Made by a program: the position numbers and the translations under genes. Positions 9,901 to 16,877 of a stretch of DNA of 64,000 nt are shown here, in pieces (the first letter of the stretch is position 1; the number at the start of each line of letters is the position of its first letter). Source of the DNA: Spirilliplanes yamanashiensis (GTDB taxonomy: Bacteria > Actinomycetota > Actinomycetes > Mycobacteriales > Micromonosporaceae); contig NZ_BOOY01000002.1 of the NCBI RefSeq assembly GCF_016863475.1, positions 62,001-126,000 on the forward strand, written 5' to 3'. The notes under the pieces are model-generated. The model was not told where the DNA came from. It made no database searches and saw nothing but the letters and a program-made list of their open reading frames with translations.

Positions 9901-10218
9901 GTCCCGTTCGCGACGGCGGCGGGCGGCGTGGTGCTGCGCGGCCGGATGGACGCCGTGTTCGCCGAGCCGGGCGGCCGCTACGACGTGATCGACTGGAAGA
10001 CCGGCCGCCCGCCCGCGCCGGCGGAGGCGGCCGCCGCGGCGGTGCAGCTGGCGGCGTACCGGCTGGCCTGGTCGGCGCTGGCGGGGGTGCCGGTGGAGCA
10101 CGTCCGGGCGGGCTTCCACTACGTGCGCGAGGGCGTGACGGTGCGCCCGGCGGACCTGCTGGACGCCGACGGCCTCGCCGCGCTGATCGGGGCGGTGCCG
10201 GAGGTGCCGCGCACCTAG
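6952..10218 (+). CDS. adnB: AdnB: UvrD-like helicase/RecB-like nuclease subunit
   Basis: This 1088-residue partner of AdnA is the canonical motor. It has Walker A GAGSGKTETMAAR (about 58-64), an intact Walker B LLDEYQDTS (about 285-293), and a C-terminal RecB nuclease domain with VIDWKTGRP (about 1014). The N-terminal RYTPVELARLL is typical of AdnB. In mycobacteria AdnA and AdnB form a heterodimer and AdnB drives translocation (family knowledge). The GTG start overlaps the adnA stop, so translation is coupled. The TAG stop is shared, as a CTAG overlap, with the convergent MarR-family gene. Confidence 0.92.
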   Translation: MTQQSLFATNAPAPRRRPDSGPRYTPVELARLLRLHAPTHEQAQIVAAPVEPLLVVAGAGSGKTETMAARVVWLVANGYARPDEILGLTFTRKAAGELAHRVRTRLGQLVRRLGRDDAFAGEPTIATYHSFAARIVTEHGLRAGFEPSARLLTEAARWQIVDSLVRSYTGDMSGLNRAPSTVTDDVLALSAELSEHLVTPDELASWTGRFFADVQERPGKAYADVKQVLARQQGRLALLPLVRAYAERKLTLEAMDFGDQLARAAVVARDHPEVGAIERARFRVVLLDEYQDTSHAQVVLLRALFGDGHPVTAVGDPCQSIYGWRGASAGTLDRFPAEFTAAGGREAWTLTLTRSWRNRPEILGVANAMSAPLRAAGATVAELVPATSVAEPVGGATVRCALLPTYADEAEWIADRMLTAWRLAAGLPEAAPTEIPVERRPTSAVLVRLRSQIPAIEEALRARGVPVEVVGLGGLLDTPEVRDVVCTLRVLADPTDGASLLRLLTGARWRIGPRDLVALHRRSRAIAAARSTEEPEAVGDTLDDATLVEALADLGPAQLFSAEGYARLQAYGVELGHLRRRLDQSLPDLIADIERTIGLDVEVAVRAAAGGDAGLARGHLDALGDVAARYAADTDGGTLAGFLAFLTAAEEEERGLAPGQVDVVEGAVQLLTAHAAKGLEWDVVAVAGLTKDVWPGPSRASDHYLGGLGVLPFPLRGDAAGLPAFDLSAAEDQKDVAGALAAFGRAWREHDEREERRLAYVAVTRPRRLLLCSGFWWGDGVKRARGPSVFLDEIHERCRLGDGTVDVWTPEPAGDADNPGAAVVATAEWPGDPLGARRPAVAAAADLVRRFLREPPDDAASEWTREVDLLLAERDVRAHRDGPVEVTLPGHLSVSQLVVLRRDPEALARALRRPMPSAPNPYARRGTAFHAWLEQRFGAVRLLDVDELPGAADADAAGDDELTELQERWLASEWAGRTPVEVEVPFATAAGGVVLRGRMDAVFAEPGGRYDVIDWKTGRPPAPAEAAAAAVQLAAYRLAWSALAGVPVEHVRAGFHYVREGVTVRPADLLDADGLAALIGAVPEVPRT

Positions 10219-10673
10219 GCCGGGGCGCCGCCCTTGGCGGCCGCGATGACCCGGGTCAGGGCGGCGTGCAGGGTGCGCAGCTCCTCGACGGGCATGCCGA
10301 GCCGCTCGACGACGGCGGGCGGGATCTTCTCCGCGTCGGCGCGCAGCCGGCGTCCCGCGTCGGTGAGGGTGACGGCGAGGCTGCGCTCGTCGGCGGGGTC
10401 CCGCTCCCGGCGCAGGTAGCCGATGGCCTCCAGCCGCTTGAGCAGCGGCGACAGGGTGCCGGGGTCGAGCTGGAGCAGCCGGCTGAGGTGGCGCACGGAC
10501 AGCGGGGCGTGCTGCCACAGGGCGAGCATCACCAGGTACTGCGGGTGGGTGAGGCCCATCGGCTCGAGCAGCGGCCGGTAGACGGCGACGACGCCGCGCG
10601 CGGCGACCGACAGCGCGAAGCAGACCTGCTCCTCCAGGGCGAGCGGGTCGGCGGCGGTGGTCGCGTCCGGCAC
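10215..10673 (-). CDS. MarR-family regulator, OhrR type
   Basis: This 152-residue winged-helix repressor resembles the organic-peroxide sensor OhrR. LEEQVCFALS places a cysteine at residue 18, matching the reactive Cys15 of Bacillus OhrR. Tyr32 corresponds to the conserved Tyr29, while two other sensing tyrosines are Ser22 and His43 here. THPQYLVMLALW and the wing RRERDPADERS are typical of the family. No ohr peroxidase gene lies beside it, so the target is unclear. Its stop codon overlaps the adnB stop in the palindrome CTAG. An operator was not identified. Confidence 0.85.
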   Translation of the reverse strand: MPDATTAADPLALEEQVCFALSVAARGVVAVYRPLLEPMGLTHPQYLVMLALWQHAPLSVRHLSRLLQLDPGTLSPLLKRLEAIGYLRRERDPADERSLAVTLTDAGRRLRADAEKIPPAVVERLGMPVEELRTLHAALTRVIAAAKGGAPA

Positions 10674-10713
10674 GCTGCCAGCGTACCCACCGCCGGGCCG
10701 CCCGCCGGGCGGG

Positions 10714-11121
10714 TCAGTCGCCCGCCGCGCGCAGCAGGTCGAGTAGCGCCAGCCCGTAGGCCTGCTCGGCGGCCGGGGCCTCGAAAGACCGGTCGGTGCC
10801 GAGCAGCGTCGTGGACACCCGGAAGCCGTCGTCCGTCCGGGTCAGACCGCGGAACGTGCGGCCGAGCAGCTCACGCAGCTGGTCCTCGCGGGGCAGCCAC
10901 ACCGCCTCGTCCTGCTCCACGTCGTCCATGGCCCACTCGGTGGTGCCGTTGAAGCCGATCACCGGGCCCTCCGGCAGCGTGTGGACCTCGATCGTCATGT
11001 CGCTCAGGACGAACACCGAGGAGTCCATGTCGCGGTCCGGGATGACGAACCGATCCCCGGCCGCGGGCTTCCAGACGAGCCCGGCTTCCTGGAGTTCACG
11101 GGCAAGTTGCAGTGCGATCAC
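10714..11121 (-). CDS. Conserved hypothetical protein
   Basis: This 135-residue protein begins at GTG 11121. It has no signal peptide, membrane segment or motif that I recognise. The sequence is acidic and mixed alpha/beta in character, with a hydrophobic N-terminal helix (LQLARELQEAGL). It is divergent from the cold-shock gene, with a structured intergenic region between them. The codon use is that of a real gene. It could be a small single-domain sensor or chaperone-like protein, but nothing seen supports a specific role. Confidence 0.7.
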   Translation of the reverse strand: MIALQLARELQEAGLVWKPAAGDRFVIPDRDMDSSVFVLSDMTIEVHTLPEGPVIGFNGTTEWAMDDVEQDEAVWLPREDQLRELLGRTFRGLTRTDDGFRVSTTLLGTDRSFEAPAAEQAYGLALLDLLRAAGD

Positions 11122-11182
11122 CGGCGGTCGTCCCCATCCGTGGTAGGTTCGCCTTGTTGCAGTGTGGTTCCCAAGTACTCGC

Positions 11183-11318
11183 GAGCGCCTGTGGGGATTG
11201 TGCCCCAGGCGCTCTTTGTCGTAACCGGAGATACCTTCTCCGGCGGGAGATCAGTACGGCGACACGAACCCGCAACGTGTGGGTTCAGTAAGGCTTCTCG
11301 GCGATACTCGCCGAGAAG
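11183..11318 (+). ncRNA. Candidate structured 5' leader of the cold-shock gene (four hairpins)
   Basis: Four inverted repeats lie in tandem just upstream of the csp start. H1 is GAGCGCCT plus GGGG paired with CCCC plus AGGCGCTC (11183-11214), followed by TTTGTC. H2 is CCGGAGA paired with TCTCCGG (11225-11243). H3 is GAACCCGCA paired with TGTGGGTTC (11265-11286, one wobble, 3-base loop). H4 is a perfect 11-bp stem CTTCTCGGCGA/TCGCCGAGAAG (11294-11318) that ends 12 bases before the GAGGAGA ribosome binding site. A temperature-responsive mRNA leader is inferred. The transcription start was not located, so H1 may instead be a terminator or outside the transcript. Confidence 0.5.
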
Positions 11319-11342
11319 GATCTACCGTCTGAGGAGACGAGC

Positions 11343-11546
11343 ATGGTTACCGGCGTCGTTAAGTGGTTCAACGCTGAAAAGGGCTTTGGGTTCATCACCC
11401 CGGACGACGGCGGCGCCGACGTCTTCGCCCACTTCTCGGCCATCCAGTCTTCCGGCTACCGCAGCCTGGACGAGAACCAGCGGGTCGAGTTCGAGGTGAC
11501 CCAGGGCCAGAAGGGCCCGCAGGCCGCCAACATCCGCCCGCTCTGA
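11343..11546 (+). CDS. Cold-shock protein, CspA family
   Basis: This 67-residue single OB-fold protein binds single-stranded RNA and DNA and acts as an RNA chaperone. RNP1 is KGFGFI and RNP2 is VFAHFS, both with the expected aromatic residues. The length is standard for CspA-type proteins. The ATG at 11343 follows GAGGAGA at 11331-11337. The upstream leader contains four hairpins, and a strong intrinsic terminator follows at 11576-11609, so the gene is a single transcription unit. Confidence 0.95.
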   Translation: MVTGVVKWFNAEKGFGFITPDDGGADVFAHFSAIQSSGYRSLDENQRVEFEVTQGQKGPQAANIRPL

Positions 11547-11575
11547 TCTCAGAGCTGCGCATCTGAAACACCCGG

Positions 11576-11609
11576 CGCCGGCCCCCGCACCGCGGGGGCC
11601 GGCGTTTTT
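11576..11609 (+). terminator. Intrinsic terminator of the cold-shock gene
   Basis: A perfect 13-bp stem CGCCGGCCCCCGC/GCGGGGGCCGGCG with a 3-base loop is followed by TTTTT. Confidence 0.9.
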
Positions 11610-11727
11610 CACACCTTCTTCACAGCGAGGTGCAACCGACCCGACGTCCCACGCGTCTGACAGGTGACTGAGTTCTTCGCCGCGGCGGCGCACGCTGGGC
11701 GGCAATCGGGGACGTGGGGGTGGTGAC

Positions 11728-11913
11728 GTGGGAGTCGCGAGAGGCGCACGGCGCGAATGGGCGCTCGTCGTGCTGGTGGCCGTGGCCGGCATCGCGCTGG
11801 CGTCGCTGGTGGCCTTCGCGCCCTGGTACGAGCCGGCGCACCTCACCACCGAGGCCGGCCAGGCCGAGCAGGCGACGAACGTCACGAAACTCCTCACCGC
11901 GCTGTTCAGCTGA
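11728..11913 (+). CDS. Small single-span membrane protein
   Basis: This 61-residue protein starts at GTG 11728, with a GGGGGTGG ribosome binding site nearby. After a basic N-terminus (GVARGARREW), residues 11-30 form one hydrophobic helix. A polar tail predicted to lie outside follows and ends TNVTKLLTALFS. No family is recognised. The single-span topology with basic residues inside supports a real small protein, but the evidence is modest. Confidence 0.5.
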   Translation: MGVARGARREWALVVLVAVAGIALASLVAFAPWYEPAHLTTEAGQAEQATNVTKLLTALFS

Positions 11914-11967
11914 CGCCGGTCGGGTGGCCGGGCACCGCCCGCACCCGCCGTGGTGTTCACTGGATCC

Positions 11968-12849
11968 ATGTCCGCGAGCCCGCAGCCCCCGACCCGGCAG
12001 CGCCCGGGCGGCCCGTGGGCGGCCGGCGCGGTCACCGTGCTGGGGCCGCCGCCGCCCCCGCTCGCGCCGCCACCCCCGCCGCCCCCGGCGCCCGGCGGCG
12101 GCGACCCACGGCGGCAGCTCATGATCTTCGGCGGGATCGCGGCCGCCATCCTGGTGGTGGGCCTGCTGGTCACCGCCGGCCTGGTGTTCTCCGGCGACAC
12201 GAACCCGCTGCGCGCCCGCGCCGAGCCCGCCACCGACGTGCGGCCGCCGTTGGCCCAGGCCTGCCCGGCGCCCACCGTCATCCCGGAGAACGGCAACGGC
12301 GCGCCGCTGCAGCCGCCGCCGGCCGCGAAGCCGGGCGCGCGCACCACCGACGCCGAGGCGGGCATCTCGTACGCCGCGTACGACGCGCCCTGGCAGCCGT
12401 GGACCACGGTGTGGCGGGCGGGCACGCTGGAGGTGCCGTACACCCGGGGGCAGCACTTCGTCACCGAGCAGTACTCGGGCGGGTCGTACCACGCCTCGAT
12501 CCTGTCGGCGGCGGTGCCGGCGGCGGACAACGACGCCGTCAGCCTCGACCTGCAGTGCGTCGGCCGGCAGGTGGCGGCGGACGTGCGCGCCGAGTACTAC
12601 CCGCAGCCGAACACGATGGACCCGCTGCGCGACGAGCTGACGGACCTGGGCGGGCGCCCGGCGTGGGTGACGTCGTTCCGGCTGCACTTCTCGTCGCCGG
12701 GCCTGCGGGCGACGAACGAGCTGGCGGCGGTGGCGGTCATCGACGTGGGCAAGCCGACCGCGGCGGTGCTGTACGTGTCCGTCCCGGGCACCCACCAGCA
12801 GTTCGACTGGGTCGTCGAGGACGTGCTGGAGTCGGTCCGCCCGCTCTAG
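11968..12849 (+). CDS. Proline-rich membrane-anchored hypothetical protein
   Basis: This 293-residue protein has a cytoplasmic N-terminus rich in proline (runs of PPPP at about 27-45) and one membrane helix at about 52-75 (MIFGGIAAAILVVGLLVTAG). An extracytoplasmic domain of about 210 residues with two possible disulfide cysteines follows. ATG 11968 is chosen over GTG 11950; TTCACT, a weak -10 box, lies 6 bases upstream, so the mRNA may be leaderless. The outer domain is not recognised. Its stop overlaps that of the convergent TauE/SafE gene in CTAG. Confidence 0.7.
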   Translation: MSASPQPPTRQRPGGPWAAGAVTVLGPPPPPLAPPPPPPPAPGGGDPRRQLMIFGGIAAAILVVGLLVTAGLVFSGDTNPLRARAEPATDVRPPLAQACPAPTVIPENGNGAPLQPPPAAKPGARTTDAEAGISYAAYDAPWQPWTTVWRAGTLEVPYTRGQHFVTEQYSGGSYHASILSAAVPAADNDAVSLDLQCVGRQVAADVRAEYYPQPNTMDPLRDELTDLGGRPAWVTSFRLHFSSPGLRATNELAAVAVIDVGKPTAAVLYVSVPGTHQQFDWVVEDVLESVRPL

Positions 12850-13613
12850 ACGACCAGCGCCAGGCGGGTGGCGGCGCCCGCCACCAGCAGCGCCAGGCCG
12901 CCGCGCAGCAGCCGGTCCGGCAGCCGGGGCGCCAGCCGCGCGGCGAACGCCGCGCCGAGCAGCCCGCCCGCGCCGAGGGCCAGGCCGAGCGGCCAGTGCG
13001 GCGTCTGCACCCGGGTCAGGCCTGCGAGATCCATGACGGTGTACGCCGCCAGCCCGGTCACCGACACGGCGAGGGTGGTGGCCAGCGCCGCGCCGGCGAC
13101 CCGGTGCACCGGCCGGCCGGTGAGCAGCAGCGCCGCCGGGGCGGCCAGCACGGCGCCGCCGAGGCCGAAGAAGCCGCCCAGCACCCCGCTGAGCAGCCCG
13201 GCCACGGTGAGCCACGGGCCGGGCCGGGCGACCCGGGCCTGCCCGGCGGCGGGCCGCGGCAGCAGCAGGCTGAGCGCGACCGCGACCAGCAGCCCGGCCA
13301 CCAGCACCCGGAACGCGCGGGTGTCGCCGGCGACGGCCACGTTGAGCACGGCCCCGGCGACAGCGCCCGGCACGGCCGCCGCGGTCAGGGTGACCGCCAG
13401 CGCCCGGTCGAGATGCCGGGTGCGGGCGATCCCGGCGGGCGTGGAGACGATGTTGAACAGCAGGTTCGTGGCGCTCGCGACGGTGCCGCCCAGCCCGTAC
13501 ACCGTGAGCAGGGCGGGCAGCAGGAGCAGGCCGCCGGAGACGCCGGCGGGGGTGCCGACCGCCGCCGCGGCCGCGCCGAGCGCGGCCGCGGCGAGCAGGT
13601 CGAGGGGGCTCAT
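12846..13613 (-). CDS. TauE/SafE (TSUP) family permease
   Basis: This 255-residue integral membrane protein has about eight hydrophobic segments. It has the duplicated GG motif of the TSUP family: GTPAGVSGGLLLLPAL near the N-terminus and GFFGLGGAVLAAPAALL in the second half. TSUP proteins move sulfite or organosulfonates. It is the last gene of an operon (Rrf2 regulator, binding protein, ATPase, permease, TSUP). The ATG shares one base with the TGA of the ABC permease. The context suggests export of sulfite released from imported sulfonates, or uptake of a sulfur compound. Confidence 0.85.
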   Translation of the reverse strand: MSPLDLLAAAALGAAAAAVGTPAGVSGGLLLLPALLTVYGLGGTVASATNLLFNIVSTPAGIARTRHLDRALAVTLTAAAVPGAVAGAVLNVAVAGDTRAFRVLVAGLLVAVALSLLLPRPAAGQARVARPGPWLTVAGLLSGVLGGFFGLGGAVLAAPAALLLTGRPVHRVAGAALATTLAVSVTGLAAYTVMDLAGLTRVQTPHWPLGLALGAGGLLGAAFAARLAPRLPDRLLRGGLALLVAGAATRLALVV

Positions 13614-14512
13614 CAGGGCTGCTTGAGGCCCCAGCGGCGGCGCAGGTTGTTGTCCGCCGCGTTGAACAGCACGTCGATGAGGATGCCGATGAGCAGCACC
13701 ACGATGATCCAGGCGATGAGCAGGGCCGCCTCGTTCAGCTCGCGGGCGCTCTGCAGGCGCACGCCGATCGACAGCGCGCCCGGCACGATGACGAGCAGCT
13801 CGCCCGCCATCAGGCTGCGCCACGAGAACGCCCAGCCCTGCTTGAGGCCGGACACGAACGACGGCAGCGACGCGGGCAGGATCAGGTGCCGGTACCGGGC
13901 GATGCCGCGCATGCCGAGCACCTGGCCGACCCGCAGCCACGTGCGGGGCACGTAGTCGATGCCGCTGATCAGCCCGTTGGCTACCGACGGCGCGGCGCCG
14001 ATGATGACCACGAACATGATGGCGCTCTCGCTGAGCTGGAACAGCAGGATGGCCAGCGGGAACCAGATGATCGACGGCATGGTCTGCAGGCCGGTGATGA
14101 GCGAGCCGATCGCGGCGCGCAGCGGGGCGAAGGTCGCCACCGCCGCGCCCACCACCGTGCCGATGACGACGGCGAGCAGGAAGCCGATGACGGCGCGGGT
14201 CATGGTGAGCCGGACGGCGTCCCAGAACTCGCCGGTGGTGACGATCGCGCCCAGCTCGTCGAAGACCTCGGCCGGGCCGGGCAGCACGTACGCCGGCTTG
14301 AGCTCGGCCAGCACGACGGCCTGCCAGGCCGCGATCACGATGGCGACGGCGAGCAGCTTGGGCCACGCGGAGCGCCAGAACCGGGCGGCGAGCCGTTCGC
14401 GGTCGGTGGCGCCGCCCAGTTCGAGCGCGTCGAGCCCGGTGACCCGGTCGGCGGCGGCGTTGCGTTCGGCGGCGGCGGGTGCGGCGGGTGCGGCGGGTGC
14501 GTCAGTGGGCAT
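13613..14512 (-). CDS. ABC transporter permease, sulfonate/nitrate/taurine type
   Basis: This 299-residue permease has about six membrane helices and a long N-terminal cytoplasmic part with an AAPAAPAA repeat. The ATPase-coupling EAA loop is present around GMRGIARYRHLILPASLPSF. SALxVGxxxxxGELL-type residues near the C-terminus (AFSWRSLMAGELLVIVPG) are characteristic of SsuC/TauC. It starts 11 bases inside the end of the ATPase gene and ends one base into the TSUP gene, so the operon is tightly coupled. The substrate is inferred from family and neighbours. Confidence 0.88.
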   Translation of the reverse strand: MPTDAPAAPAAPAAAERNAAADRVTGLDALELGGATDRERLAARFWRSAWPKLLAVAIVIAAWQAVVLAELKPAYVLPGPAEVFDELGAIVTTGEFWDAVRLTMTRAVIGFLLAVVIGTVVGAAVATFAPLRAAIGSLITGLQTMPSIIWFPLAILLFQLSESAIMFVVIIGAAPSVANGLISGIDYVPRTWLRVGQVLGMRGIARYRHLILPASLPSFVSGLKQGWAFSWRSLMAGELLVIVPGALSIGVRLQSARELNEAALLIAWIIVVLLIGILIDVLFNAADNNLRRRWGLKQP

Positions 14513-15251
14513 GGCGGGAGACCTCCGCGCGGAGCCGGTCGGTGATGGTGGCGGCCAGCTCGGCGACCTCGGCGGAGTCGATGCGCCGGGGCCGCGGGTG
14601 GCCGACCTCGAAGTCGGAGATGACGCGGCCGGGGCGGCTGCTGAGCAGGACCACCCGGTCGCCGAGGCGGACGGCCTCGCGGACGTTGTGCGTGACGAAC
14701 AGGACGGTGAGGTTCTGCTCGCGCCAGATGCGCTCCAGCTCGTCGTGCAGGATGTCGCGGGTCATCGCGTCGAGGGCGCCGAACGGCTCGTCCATGAGCA
14801 GCACGTCGGCGTCCTGGGCGAGGGACCGGGCGAGGGCGACGCGCTGGCGCATGCCGCCCGACAGCTCGTGCGGCCGCTTGTCGGCGAAGCCGGTGAGCCG
14901 CACCACGTCGAGCAGCTCGGCGGCCCGCCGGCGCCGCTCGGCCCGGCCGACGCCGCGCAGGCGCAGGGCCAGCTCGACGTTGCCGGAGACGGTCAGCCAC
15001 GGGAACAGCGCCGCCTCCTGGAACATCAGCGAGACCCGGCGCCCGTCGATGTCGAGGGTGCCGCCGGAGATCTCGTCGAGCCCGGCGACCAGCGACAGCA
15101 GGGTGCTCTTGCCGCACCCGGAGGCGCCGAGCAGGCAGACGAATTCGCCCTTGTGCACGGCCAGCGAGACCTGGTCGAGGGCGAGCAGGGCGTCCGCCCC
15201 GCGGCCGTATCGCTTGGACACGGCCGCGAGGCTGACAACGGGCGCCGTCAC
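14502..15251 (-). CDS. ABC transporter ATP-binding protein, SsuB/TauB type
   Basis: This 249-residue ATPase has Walker A GASGCGKST (about 41-49), Q-loop LMFQEAALFPW, signature LSGGM, Walker B VLLMDEP and H-loop VTHNVREA. The Q-loop and the D-loop region FGALDAMTRDIL are typical of nitrate/sulfonate/taurine importers. The ATG lies inside the end of the binding-protein gene (ATGA overlap, 15248-15251). It energises the permease encoded just downstream. Confidence 0.92.
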   Translation of the reverse strand: MTAPVVSLAAVSKRYGRGADALLALDQVSLAVHKGEFVCLLGASGCGKSTLLSLVAGLDEISGGTLDIDGRRVSLMFQEAALFPWLTVSGNVELALRLRGVGRAERRRRAAELLDVVRLTGFADKRPHELSGGMRQRVALARSLAQDADVLLMDEPFGALDAMTRDILHDELERIWREQNLTVLFVTHNVREAVRLGDRVVLLSSRPGRVISDFEVGHPRPRRIDSAEVAELAATITDRLRAEVSRHAH

Positions 15252-16312
15252 GCCGCACCCTCGGCGCTGACCTCCGGCTTGCCCGCCGCCTTGAGCAGCG
15301 AGTTCAGCGGGCCCAGCTCGTAGATGCCCTTGAGGTCGACGGGCTTGAGCAGGCCGACCTCCTCGGCGTGCTTGGCGCTGGCGAACAGCGAGGACGACAC
15401 CGGGTCGACGGTGAAGGTGAGGTTGGCGAAGGACGCGGCGAGGATGTCGTCCTTCAGCGGCTTGCCGGTGAGCGCGGCGATCTGCTCATTGGCGGCCTTC
15501 TGGCCGGCGGCCTTGTCGGTGGTGACCAGGTCGACCGCGGCGATGTGGCCCTGCAGCAGCTTGGTGACGGTGGCCGGGTGCTTCTTGAGGAAGTCCTGGC
15601 TGACGATCAGGTGGGTGGTGACGAACTGGCCGTTCGGCCACAGGGTCTTCTCGTCGAGCAGCACCTTGCCGCCGGACTCGCTGACCAGCCGGCTGACGTG
15701 CGGCTCCGGCACCCACGCGCCGTCGATGGCGCCCTGGGCGAAGGCCTGCAGCGCGGTGGCGTTCTCCTGCGGCAGGATCGACACGTCGCCGCCGCCCTGC
15801 TGGTCGGCGTTGAGGCCCTGCTCCTTCAGGTAATGCCGCAGCGCCACGTCCTGGGTGTTGCCGAGCTGCGGGGTGGCGATCTTCTTGCCCTTGAGGTCGG
15901 CGACCGAGGTGATGCCCGGCTTGACGACCAGCGCCGCGCCGCCGGACGTCGTCCCGGCGATGATCTTCAGGGCGGCGCCCTTCGACTGCGCCCAGCCGTT
16001 GATGGCGGGGTTCGGGCCGATGTAGGTGGCGTCGATGGCGCCGGAGAACAGCGCCTCGATCGCGGCCGGGCCGGCGTTGAAGGTCTTCGTCTCCAGCTTG
16101 GTGCCGGCGCCGAGCGCGTCCGCGAAGAGGTTGTTCTTCACCCCCACCAGCGCGGGCGCGTGGGTGATGTTGGGGAAGTACCCGAGGCGCAGCGTGGCGG
16201 CCTCGCTGGTGGCGCCGCCCTCGGCCTCGTCGTTGCCGCAGGCGCTCAGGCCGGTGGTGACCAGGACGGCCGTGGCGGCCAGGGCCGCCGCGCGCAGGAA
16301 TCGGGGGGTCAT
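15248..16312 (-). CDS. ABC transporter substrate-binding lipoprotein, SsuA-like
   Basis: This 354-residue lipoprotein has a signal peptide with lipobox LSAC (Cys at about 26) and a two-lobe NMT1/SsuA-like fold. RLGYFPNITHAPALVG at the N-terminus of the mature part is typical of aliphatic sulfonate or nitrate/bicarbonate binding proteins. The ATG at 16312 follows GAGGAGA and overlaps the Rrf2 stop as ATGA; a longer frame to 16405 would destroy the lipoprotein signal. It delivers ligand to the downstream permease. The ligand is not certain. Confidence 0.9.
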   Translation of the reverse strand: MTPRFLRAAALAATAVLVTTGLSACGNDEAEGGATSEAATLRLGYFPNITHAPALVGVKNNLFADALGAGTKLETKTFNAGPAAIEALFSGAIDATYIGPNPAINGWAQSKGAALKIIAGTTSGGAALVVKPGITSVADLKGKKIATPQLGNTQDVALRHYLKEQGLNADQQGGGDVSILPQENATALQAFAQGAIDGAWVPEPHVSRLVSESGGKVLLDEKTLWPNGQFVTTHLIVSQDFLKKHPATVTKLLQGHIAAVDLVTTDKAAGQKAANEQIAALTGKPLKDDILAASFANLTFTVDPVSSSLFASAKHAEEVGLLKPVDLKGIYELGPLNSLLKAAGKPEVSAEGAA

Positions 16313-16740
16313 GCGGTCTCCTCGATGGATGCTGGGTGATGGGCGAGTTCGGCGAGCGTGGTGTTGTCCACGACGCCCTCGATGGCGTGTTCGACGGCGA
16401 GCCACACGTCCCGCAGGCCGGTGGCCACCCCGTGGTAGGTGGCGTTGCCGGTGGGCAGCCCGCGCACGGTGGTGAGCGCGCCGCCGACCGCCCGGACGAC
16501 GTCGCCGACGGTGATGTCGGCGGCGGGCCGCGCGAGGGCGTAGCCCCCGTCGACGCCCCGGTGGCTGTGCAGCAGGCCGGCCCGGCGCAGGTCGAGCAGG
16601 ATGCCCTGCAGGAAGCTGAGCGGGATGTCCTGCGCGCCGGCCAGCCCCGCCGCCTTCACCAGGTGCGGGTGATCGGCGGCGACGGCGAGCATGGCGCGCA
16701 CGGCGTAGTCGGTGCGGGCGGAGACGTACACGAGAATCAT
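16309..16740 (-). CDS. Rrf2-family transcriptional regulator
   Basis: This 143-residue winged-helix protein contains the Rrf2 N-terminal signature SARTDYAVRAMLAVAA and a wing with GGYALARPAADITVGDVVRAV. It has no cysteine at all, so it cannot hold the Fe-S cluster of IscR or NsrR and is closer in that respect to CymR-like members. It heads the sulfur-import operon and overlaps the next gene by ATGA, so it probably regulates that operon. The start may be ATG 16740 or GTG 16731; most family members begin close to the SAR motif. Two GATGGGAA sites flank its putative promoter. Confidence 0.85.
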   Translation of the reverse strand: MILVYVSARTDYAVRAMLAVAADHPHLVKAAGLAGAQDIPLSFLQGILLDLRRAGLLHSHRGVDGGYALARPAADITVGDVVRAVGGALTTVRGLPTGNATYHGVATGLRDVWLAVEHAIEGVVDNTTLAELAHHPASIEETA

Positions 16741-16762
16741 TCCCTGCTTTGTCTACCTGTTT

Positions 16763-16820
16763 GATGGGAACAGTGGACCGCGTAGGCGCATCCCGTCAAG
16801 TCCGATCCAACAGATGGGAA
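16763..16820. promoter_or_regulatory. Paired GATGGGAA sites, candidate Rrf2 operator
   Basis: GATGGGAA occurs at 16763-16770 and 16813-16820, exactly 50 bp apart, in the divergent region between the Rrf2 gene and the M16 peptidase. The first copy sits inside an inverted repeat CTGTT-N7-AACAG (16757-16773). A TTGACG -35-like box for the Rrf2 operon lies between them (16798-16793, minus strand). Regulator binding is inferred. Confidence 0.45.
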
Positions 16821-16865
16821 TTGACTCTTTCGGCCACTGAGCGCGAGAGTCCCGGCGCGGCGCGC

Positions 16866-16871
16866 TAGATT
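16866..16871 (+). promoter_or_regulatory. -10 box of a leaderless promoter
   Basis: TAGATT ends 6 bases before the GTG at 16878 and there is no ribosome binding site, so the M16 operon is probably leaderless. Confidence 0.55.
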
Positions 16872-16877
16872 CGCACC

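Noticed and set aside
7167-10952. 1261-codon frame overlapping adnB and the MarR gene
   Set aside because: It is rich in Arg, Gly and Ala with no domain and runs through the stop of adnB and the opposite-strand gene. It is a shadow frame.
13959-15323. 454-codon plus-strand frame opposite the ABC transporter genes
   Set aside because: It is antisense to three clearly identified transporter genes and has low-complexity composition.
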